A stretch of 17,274 bases of DNA from Candidatus Zixiibacteriota bacterium. Lineage in GTDB: Bacteria > RBG-13-66-14 > B26-G2 > WVWN01. The position numbers and the translations under genes are program-made. Every line of letters starts with the position of its first letter. Position 1 is the stretch's first letter. The stretch is taken from positions 1-17,274 of the forward strand of contig JAUWLW010000054.1 in NCBI GenBank assembly GCA_030613505.1, given 5' to 3'. The notes beneath the pieces are model-generated. The model saw only the letters and a list, made by a program, of their open reading frames with translations. It made no database searches and was not told the DNA's origin. Positions 12,202-17,274 of the stretch are shown here, piece after piece.

Positions 12202-14562
12202 TTAAAAATCGGGTCGCGGCTCCTCGGCCTTCCCCCCTCCCGAAGCGGCCTCAACGTCTTTTAGGGCCCAGTCGGCCGGCTCGTGCATATCGCAAAATTT
12301 CGTAGGTACGGTGCCTCTTAAAAAAGACTCCGATATAACGCGGGTGCATTTACTCGTAGCCAGCAGCCCGGATTCCTCGCAGATGCGGGCGCCTGCTATG
12401 TCGGGGGAATTCTCGAACTTTGCGTCGCCGCGCTCGCCGAGGGCCTCGCTCATAAATTTCGACCATATAGGGACGGCGAACGTCTCGCCGGTCGCCGTGT
12501 GCCCCAGCGTTTCGTGGTCGTCGCGCCCCACCCAAACGCCCGCGACCAAACCCTCCGGTACGAAACCTATGAACCAGGTGTCCGCCGCGCCGTCGGTCGT
12601 CCCGGTCTTCCCGGCGCCGCGCCCCTTGAAGCCGTAACGCCTTGCCAGCGACGCGGTCCCCCGGTCGATGACGCCCTCCAACAAATTTACCATGATGGTG
12701 CAGGTATCCTCCCCCACCACCACCTCGCGGCGGACGGGAAACTCCTCCAGCGCGTTTCCGTAGCGGTCCTCGACCCGCGTTATGACGCGCGGCTCGACGT
12801 GTACGCCCATATTGGCGAGCGTGGCGAACCCGTCCACCATATCCATCAGCGTTACGTCGCTGGAGCCCAGCGCCAGCGAGTATACCGGGACCAGTTCGCT
12901 CTTTACGCCCATGCGGTGAGCGTAGTCTACTACGGTCTCGATGCCCACCTCGTCTATGATGCGGGCCGCGACGATATTTATGGATTGCTCGATGGCGCGC
13001 CGTATGGTCATGGGGCCCGACGTCGAACGACTATAATTGTGCGGCTGCCACACTACGCCGTCGGCCTCGATCCGAAACGGCACATCCAGCACAACGTCCG
13101 CGGGGGTGAAGCCGTTGTCGATGGCCGCCGTGTACAGGAACGCCTTGAAGGCCGACCCCGGCTGCCGCTTCGCCTGGACCGAACGGTTGAACTTCGACTC
13201 GTCGAAGTCGGCGCCGCCGATCATCGCGAGGACGTCGCCGGTCGGGGCGTCCATGACCAACATCGAACATTGTAAGAATGGCTCTTCCTCGTAGGCCAGC
13301 ATCACTTTCTTCTTCTTGGTGTATACGCCCACCACCTTGGCGGATATCTCCTGGCCCACTTTGACGACGTCGGACGGCTCGAACGGGAAAGACCACACCG
13401 CCGGCGAGATGTCCATGGTGCCGGTTATGCCGCCGCCGAGGTCGCATATCGCGACCGCTTTGGTCATATCAGTTACCTTGACGTACCGGACCTGGCCCGT
13501 CTCCAACTTCTTGAACGTCAAGTTAGCGTCGTAACGGGCGAACCTTTTGCCGTGGTTCTTCTCAAGGCGCGTCAAGCCCCAGGCCATCGTCTTGTCCGCG
13601 ATCCGTTGGTATTTCAGGTCCAACGTCGTGTAAACGCGCAAGCCCGCCCGGAATACCTGTTCCGAGCCGTACCGCCGAACCAAAATCCGACGCACGTACT
13701 CCGTGAAGTACGGCGCCCGGTCCGGGTCGCGCTTCACCGGCGCGACGGTTACGGGTGTAGCCCGGGCCTTTTCGTAGCGTCCTCGGTCGACATAGCCCAG
13801 CTCGTACATTTTGTCCAGTACGGTGTTGCGCCGTTTAAGGGCCTCGTCCGGGTCGACGTACGGCGAAAATCTGCCCGGCGACCTCGGCAACCCCACCAGC
13901 GTAGCGCATTCGGCTAGAGTTAAATCCTCGACGTGTTTGTCGAAATATACGCGCGCCGCGGCCTCGGCGCCGTACGCGTTGTGGCCGTAATAAATCTGGT
14001 TCAAGTAGAAATATAAAATTTCGTCCTTGGTATAAGCCTCTTCGATCTTGCCGGCGAGCAGGACTTCCCGGATCTTCCGTTCCCACGTCCGCTCCATCGT
14101 GAGGAACAAGTTGCGGGCCAGCTGTTGCGTGATGGTCGAACCGCCCTGGACGATGCGTCCGGCTTTGACGTTGGCCCAAGCCGCCCGCAATATCCCGATA
14201 TAGTCGACGCCGTGGTGTTTGTAGAACCGTTCATCTTCGATGGCTAGCGACCCGTTAATGAGGTCTTGCGGAAACGCGTTGTAGGGCTTGAGGTAACGCC
14301 TTTCTACCTGGAACGACGTTATTAAGCCGCCGTTGCGATCGTATATCCTGGTAGGCAGTGCCGGCTCGTACGTCTCCAATCCCGATATGGGCGGCAACCC
14401 TCGCGAGAGCACCGTCATAAGGCCGAACCCGACGCCTACGGCGACGAGCCCGCTCCAATAAAAGGCCCAAAACAACGCTCGCGTTACGCGCGAGACGCGG
14501 GGTTTCTTCTTGACGCGTCGCGTGCGCCGGCGATTCAATTCCGGGAAATATTCTTTTACCAT
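12202..14562 (-). CDS. Class A penicillin-binding protein (PBP1A-type transglycosylase/transpeptidase)
   Basis: A 786-residue peptidoglycan synthase. A basic cytoplasmic tail (11-28) precedes one membrane anchor (about 30-52). The GT51 glycosyltransferase follows with EDERFYKHHGVD (109-120, catalytic Glu), GGSTITQQLARNLFL and RKIREVLLA. A region near 395-425 (VGQEISAKVVGVYTKKKKV) resembles an S1/OB-type insert found in many PBP1A proteins. The penicillin-binding transpeptidase has Ser470-x-x-Lys473 in PGSAFK, SIN (527-529) and KTGT (652-655). The C terminus is Gly/Glu/Pro-rich. Both activities appear intact. GGAG lies 5 nt before the ATG. It is the first gene after a clear promoter and runs into ribD 16 nt downstream, so it probably leads the riboflavin operon. 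Confidence 0.95.
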   Translation of the reverse strand: MVKEYFPELNRRRTRRVKKKPRVSRVTRALFWAFYWSGLVAVGVGFGLMTVLSRGLPPISGLETYEPALPTRIYDRNGGLITSFQVERRYLKPYNAFPQDLINGSLAIEDERFYKHHGVDYIGILRAAWANVKAGRIVQGGSTITQQLARNLFLTMERTWERKIREVLLAGKIEEAYTKDEILYFYLNQIYYGHNAYGAEAAARVYFDKHVEDLTLAECATLVGLPRSPGRFSPYVDPDEALKRRNTVLDKMYELGYVDRGRYEKARATPVTVAPVKRDPDRAPYFTEYVRRILVRRYGSEQVFRAGLRVYTTLDLKYQRIADKTMAWGLTRLEKNHGKRFARYDANLTFKKLETGQVRYVKVTDMTKAVAICDLGGGITGTMDISPAVWSFPFEPSDVVKVGQEISAKVVGVYTKKKKVMLAYEEEPFLQCSMLVMDAPTGDVLAMIGGADFDESKFNRSVQAKRQPGSAFKAFLYTAAIDNGFTPADVVLDVPFRIEADGVVWQPHNYSRSTSGPMTIRRAIEQSINIVAARIIDEVGIETVVDYAHRMGVKSELVPVYSLALGSSDVTLMDMVDGFATLANMGVHVEPRVITRVEDRYGNALEEFPVRREVVVGEDTCTIMVNLLEGVIDRGTASLARRYGFKGRGAGKTGTTDGAADTWFIGFVPEGLVAGVWVGRDDHETLGHTATGETFAVPIWSKFMSEALGERGDAKFENSPDIAGARICEESGLLATSKCTRVISESFLRGTVPTKFCDMHEPADWALKDVEAASGGGKAEEPRPDF

Positions 14563-14583
14563 ACGAACTCCGATTTTAGAGAA

Positions 14584-14612
14584 ATTCTACCATAAATGGA
14601 CGTAGTTATCAA
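14584..14612 (-). promoter_or_regulatory. Promoter of the PBP1A-riboflavin operon
   Basis: On the minus strand TTGATA (14607-14612), a 17-nt spacer and TAGAAT (14584-14589) each match the consensus at five of six bases. The predicted start near 14577 lies just upstream of the GGAG (14568-14571), giving a leader of about 15 nt. It is divergent from the promoter at 14653-14681. Confidence 0.75.
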
Positions 14613-14652
14613 CGGCGGCGGCTTGACCGGGGCCACCGTAGGCCGTAATCGC

Positions 14653-14681
14653 TTGACGAGCCGCCCTCGTTGCGATAATAT
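14653..14681 (+). promoter_or_regulatory. Promoter of the DUF5683-like gene, probably leaderless
   Basis: TTGACG (14653-14658), a 17-nt spacer and TAATAT (14676-14681) precede the ATG at 14692 by only 10 nt. Transcription would start within a few bases of the start codon, and no Shine-Dalgarno sequence is present. Confidence 0.6.
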
Positions 14682-14691
14682 CGCCGCGACG

Positions 14692-15276
14692 ATGCGACGC
14701 GCCGTTATAATAATGTGTGCGCTGGCGACCGGCGCCGCCGCGGTAGACATCAACGTCGCCGAAGACGAAGCCAAAAAGGCGGAGGCGGCGATGTTGGCGC
14801 CGCTCGAAGGAGAGGGTTACTACGACTCGGTAGCGCTGGCCGAGCTCGCGCTGGCCCGTAAAAAGCGCTCGCCTACGGGCGCGTTGTGGCGGTCGTTCGC
14901 GGTCCCCGGGTGGGGTCAGATCTACAACGGCCAGTACTGGAAGGCGGGCGGGATAATAGCCGCCCAGGCGGGGACTCTCTACATGGCAGTCGACAACTAT
15001 CTAGTCGCGAGGAGTTACAAACGCGAAGCCCGCGAAGCACCCACCAAGGAATTGAAACGCGAAAAACTCGCCAGGCACAACGAATACATCGTGGAAACGG
15101 AGTTCTGGGGATGGCTCTTCGTCGGCATCCTCACGTTCTCGATGATGGACGCGTACGTCGACGCTCACCTTGCCGACTGGGACGTCTCGGACCTGCCGGC
15201 CGACGAGGAGGCGCAGTCGCGCGTTAAAGTCGAACCTACCGCCACCGGCCTTACGGTCACCATCGGCCTGCTCTGA
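14692..15276 (+). CDS. DUF5683-like small envelope membrane protein
   Basis: A 194-residue protein with an N-terminal signal peptide (MRRAVIIMCALATGAAA, likely cut before VDI). A charged region follows, then the DUF5683 hallmark SFAVPGWGQIYNGQYWKAG (68-86), and two hydrophobic segments (about 86-104 and 137-157) separated by a Lys/Arg/Glu-rich loop. A strand-like LTVTIGLL ends the protein. The function of this family is unknown; members are frequent in diderm groups of the Bacteroidota-like superphylum. I start at the ATG 14692 rather than an in-frame ATG at 14596, because the later codon begins the signal peptide and follows a promoter that overlaps the earlier part. It is the only plus-strand gene in the window and diverges from the PBP1A operon. 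Confidence 0.8.
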   Translation: MRRAVIIMCALATGAAAVDINVAEDEAKKAEAAMLAPLEGEGYYDSVALAELALARKKRSPTGALWRSFAVPGWGQIYNGQYWKAGGIIAAQAGTLYMAVDNYLVARSYKREAREAPTKELKREKLARHNEYIVETEFWGWLFVGILTFSMMDAYVDAHLADWDVSDLPADEEAQSRVKVEPTATGLTVTIGLL

Positions 15277-15308
15277 ACGACGCGCTGCAGACGACGTTAC
15301 GGAAATTG

Positions 15309-15338
15309 AAAAGACCCGGCCCACGGCCGGGTCGTAAA
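15309..15338. terminator. Bidirectional terminator between convergent genes
   Basis: A perfect 9-bp stem, GACCCGGCC (15313-15321) with GGCCGGGTC (15325-15333), closes a 3-nt loop. On the minus strand four T follow (15312-15309), and on the plus strand GTAAATTTTC follows. It lies 36 nt after the DUF5683-like stop and 18 nt after the FprA stop, so it serves both. Confidence 0.8.
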
Positions 15339-15351
15339 TTTTCTATCGAAC

Positions 15352-16542
15352 CTACGCCGGTTTAAGCGCCGCGGCGAAGTCCAGGCCGAAAGCGCGGCAT
15401 CGCTGGAATACCTCCTCGTCGGGTGCGAAGTCTACCGCCAACGCCGGCTTGGTTAACTTCGCTCCTGCTTCCCTCAAACGGGTCTCCACCCGCTGAACCG
15501 GCTCGCCCGTCGTACCGAACGGCCCGAACGCCGCCGCCGGTTTCCCGGCGACGACGTCCGCCGCCTCCGCCAAAATCCTCTCCACCGGCTCGAGCGCGTC
15601 GTCCGCGAACGCGGGCACGCCTACCAATAGGCCGGCGGCGCCACCGAGCACCGCCGAAACTTCCTCACTTTTTATTGTAGCTACGTCCCGCAACGTCGGC
15701 TCGACGCCCGCGGCGATCAAACCCCGCGCGATTTGGTCGGCCATCTGAGCGACGTTGCCGTAGCCACCGGAATAGAATACGGCTACAACTGGTTTAACGC
15801 TTCCCTCGGCCGGCTCCTCGCTCCACGCACGGTAGAGCTCGACGTATTTACGGGGATCCGTCCTTAAAATCGGGCCGTGGCCTGTACAAATTACGTCCAC
15901 GTCGAGGGCGGCAATTTTATCAACCGCCGCGCGTACTTTGTCGCTGAACGGCCGCATAATATTGTCGAAGTAGTATCTGTACGGACCGGCGAAGTCGCCG
16001 GCCTCGTCGTCAAAGACCGCATTCTCGTCGCAGTAATGGACGCCGAAGGCGTCGCAGGTAAACAAGACGCGGTCCCGCGGCGAATAGGTGAACATCGTGT
16101 CGGGCCAATGGAGGAACGGCGCGCTGATAAACGTAAGCTCGCGGTCGCCCAGCTCCAGACTGTCGCCGTCGCCCACACCCAACGGTTCCCGCTCGAGGTG
16201 GAAGAGCTGGTGTATCTGGCGGCTCGCGGCCTTCGACGTCACGACCCGGGCGTTGGGCGCTACTTCCACGACCCAGGGAACGGCGCCGGAATGGTCAGCC
16301 TCGGTATGATTCAATATGAGATATTCTATCTTAAGGGGGTCGATCAAGGATTTCAATTTCTCGAGGTACTCGTCGCGAAACGTGACCTTTACGGCCTCTA
16401 CCAAAGTAGGCTTTCCCGCCATAATTAGATAAGAGTTGTACGTCGTCCCCCACGGCGTCGGCAATACCACCTCGAACGCGTCGAGTTGCGGGTCGTGTAC
16501 GCCGAGCCAATAGATATCGTTTTTAACTAATACGGGATCCAT
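15352..16542 (-). CDS. FprA-family flavodiiron protein (A-type flavoprotein)
   Basis: A 396-residue cytoplasmic oxidoreductase that reduces O2 to water and/or NO to N2O in anaerobes. The metallo-beta-lactamase-like half has all expected diiron residues: NHTEADHSG (His79, Glu81, Asp83, His84), LHWPDT (His145), CDAFG (Asp164) and TGHGP (His222). The flavodoxin half starts near 252 (VVAVFYSGGYGNVAQMADQ). Its phosphate loop departs from the usual S-M-Y-G-N-T pattern: the final Thr is Val and a glycine appears to be inserted. No rubredoxin or flavin-reductase domain is fused, so a separate donor is needed. GAGGGG lies 5 nt before the ATG. It starts 17 nt after an MscS-type channel gene and is probably cotranscribed with it. 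Choice between O2 and NO as substrate cannot be made from sequence. Confidence 0.93.
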   Translation of the reverse strand: MDPVLVKNDIYWLGVHDPQLDAFEVVLPTPWGTTYNSYLIMAGKPTLVEAVKVTFRDEYLEKLKSLIDPLKIEYLILNHTEADHSGAVPWVVEVAPNARVVTSKAASRQIHQLFHLEREPLGVGDGDSLELGDRELTFISAPFLHWPDTMFTYSPRDRVLFTCDAFGVHYCDENAVFDDEAGDFAGPYRYYFDNIMRPFSDKVRAAVDKIAALDVDVICTGHGPILRTDPRKYVELYRAWSEEPAEGSVKPVVAVFYSGGYGNVAQMADQIARGLIAAGVEPTLRDVATIKSEEVSAVLGGAAGLLVGVPAFADDALEPVERILAEAADVVAGKPAAAFGPFGTTGEPVQRVETRLREAGAKLTKPALAVDFAPDEEVFQRCRAFGLDFAAALKPA

Positions 16543-16559
16543 CTTGTCCCCTCTATTAC

Positions 16560-17273
16560 TTACCGTTTGGGTAAGTATACCGTCTGCGTCGGGTACGCGA
16601 AGTCAATTTTACGCCTGGCGAACTCGTCGAACATAGCGACGTTTATCTGCTGTTGTATGTCCATATACTTCTTGTAGTCGTTGTCCCGGACGAAGTAAAT
16701 TATGTCGTAGATTAGGCTAAAATCGCCGTAGGAGTGGAAGTGGGCGCGGTCGAAATCGGCGTCTTCGACGTCGGCTATAATCTTCTCGACTATACCGGGG
16801 ATCTCTCTCAATTTCTTCCCCGGCGTTTCGTACGTTACGCCGATATTGAACGCCACCCGGCGCTGCTCCATACGCTTGTAATTTTGGACGCGCGAGTCGG
16901 TGAGGTCGGCGTTGGAGAAAACGAGCTGTTCGCCGCTAATGCTCCGCAGCCGAGTCGTCTTGACGCCGATGTGCTCCACCGTCCCCTTCTTATCGCCCAC
17001 GGCGATAAAATCGCCTATCTCGAAAGGCCGGTCGAACAATATGGCGAAATAGCTGAAGAGGTCTTTTAGTATCGCCTGGCCCGCGAGCGCTACCGCGACG
17101 CCGCCGATGCCGAGGCCCGCGACGACGGTCGTCACCTTGAAGCCGAGATTGTCGAGCAGGAAGATTAGGGCCACTATCCATACCGTTATCTTGATAATGG
17201 GCATCAGCGCCCTAAACGTCCGCTCCCGCGTCTCGTCATCCCTCTTGGTTACCCAATAATATTTTACGGTATT
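16560..17273 (-). CDS. MscS-family mechanosensitive channel, C-terminal part (cut by window edge)
   Basis: About 237 codons are visible, and the frame stays open to the right edge through YYWVTKRDDETRERTF, so the ATG at 17204 is internal and not the start. One membrane segment is followed by the pore-lining TM3 with VAGLGIGGVAVALAGQA. The MscS beta domain follows (ILFDRPFEIGDFI, KKGTVEHIGVKTTRLRS, VFSNADLTDSRVQNY), then the mixed C-terminal domain ending FAYPTQTVYLP. These channels gate open in the inner membrane under osmotic downshock to release solutes. It lies 17 nt before the FprA gene, probably in one operon. The N-terminal sensor region is outside the window, so the subclass is unknown. 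Confidence 0.93.
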   Translation of the reverse strand, partial: NTVKYYWVTKRDDETRERTFRALMPIIKITVWIVALIFLLDNLGFKVTTVVAGLGIGGVAVALAGQAILKDLFSYFAILFDRPFEIGDFIAVGDKKGTVEHIGVKTTRLRSISGEQLVFSNADLTDSRVQNYKRMEQRRVAFNIGVTYETPGKKLREIPGIVEKIIADVEDADFDRAHFHSYGDFSLIYDIIYFVRDNDYKKYMDIQQQINVAMFDEFARRKIDFAYPTQTVYLPKR

Positions 17274-17274
17274 T

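Noticed and set aside
12186-12254. ATG start of ribD inside the PBP1A gene
   Set aside because: No ribosome binding site, and the added residues are not part of RibD; the TTG at 12185 gives the expected N terminus.
12499-13275. 258-codon plus-strand open frame opposite the PBP1A gene
   Set aside because: It is antisense to the transpeptidase domain with intact catalytic motifs; the high-GC codon pattern explains the open frame.
14596-14691. Earlier ATG start for the DUF5683-like gene
   Set aside because: The added residues precede a proper signal peptide and overlap the predicted promoter.
1-17274. tRNA, rRNA, CRISPR array or insertion sequence
   Set aside because: No cloverleaf, spaced repeat array, transposase or terminal inverted repeat was recognised by eye; a dedicated search could still find a diverged element.

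Overview
This window reads as a chromosomal segment of a moderately GC-rich, probably uncultivated, diderm-like bacterium. The evidence is a lipoprotein signal, a class A penicillin-binding protein, a DUF5683-type envelope protein, a redox-active periplasmic-type cassette and sigma70-like promoters. I cannot name the phylum from sequence alone. An anaerobic or microaerobic habit is an inference from the flavodiiron protein and the ethylbenzene-dehydrogenase-type lipoprotein. Every convincing gene is on the minus strand except one (14692-15276), so the window is best read from right to left. Leaders are very short where promoters can be placed, and several genes start with TTG or GTG.

Right edge to centre: an MscS-type channel (cut by the edge) is followed 17 nt later by an FprA-type flavodiiron protein. 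A bidirectional terminator (15309-15338) separates these from a convergent plus-strand gene for a small DUF5683-like envelope protein. That gene diverges from a long minus-strand operon with a near-consensus promoter at 14584-14612. The operon order is penicillin-binding protein 1A, ribD, ribE, ribBA, ribH, nusB, a calcineurin-type phosphoesterase, rsmD and an SPFH/prohibitin-like membrane protein. All four riboflavin genes are present and no FMN riboswitch fits between them. Flavin supply, a transcription factor, rRNA modification and peptidoglycan synthesis therefore appear to be co-expressed, and the neighbouring FprA is a likely FMN consumer.

Centre to left, accessory region: an ArsR-type regulator with four cysteines has an operator-like inverted repeat lying over its own -10 box. 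It heads a five-gene cassette: regulator, DUF318/ArsP-type permease, 78-residue CPKC thioredoxin-like protein, membrane-anchored CVTC thioredoxin-fold protein resembling the ArsF family, and a CcdA/DsbD-like membrane protein resembling the ArsG family. Every product carries a cysteine pair. The set looks like a metalloid- or organoarsenical-responsive redox relay coupled to export, and it is the most interesting system in the window. Next come a compact hicBA toxin-antitoxin pair with a perfect-consensus promoter and a stand-alone ethylbenzene-dehydrogenase-type lipoprotein. The promoter of the latter is overlapped by a 25-bp palindrome. The left edge holds the start of a GH130-family glycoside phosphorylase/hydrolase.

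No tRNA, rRNA, CRISPR array or insertion sequence was seen. No stretch longer than about 240 bases lacks a gene; that longest one (1560-1799) holds a promoter, two palindromes and a terminator.
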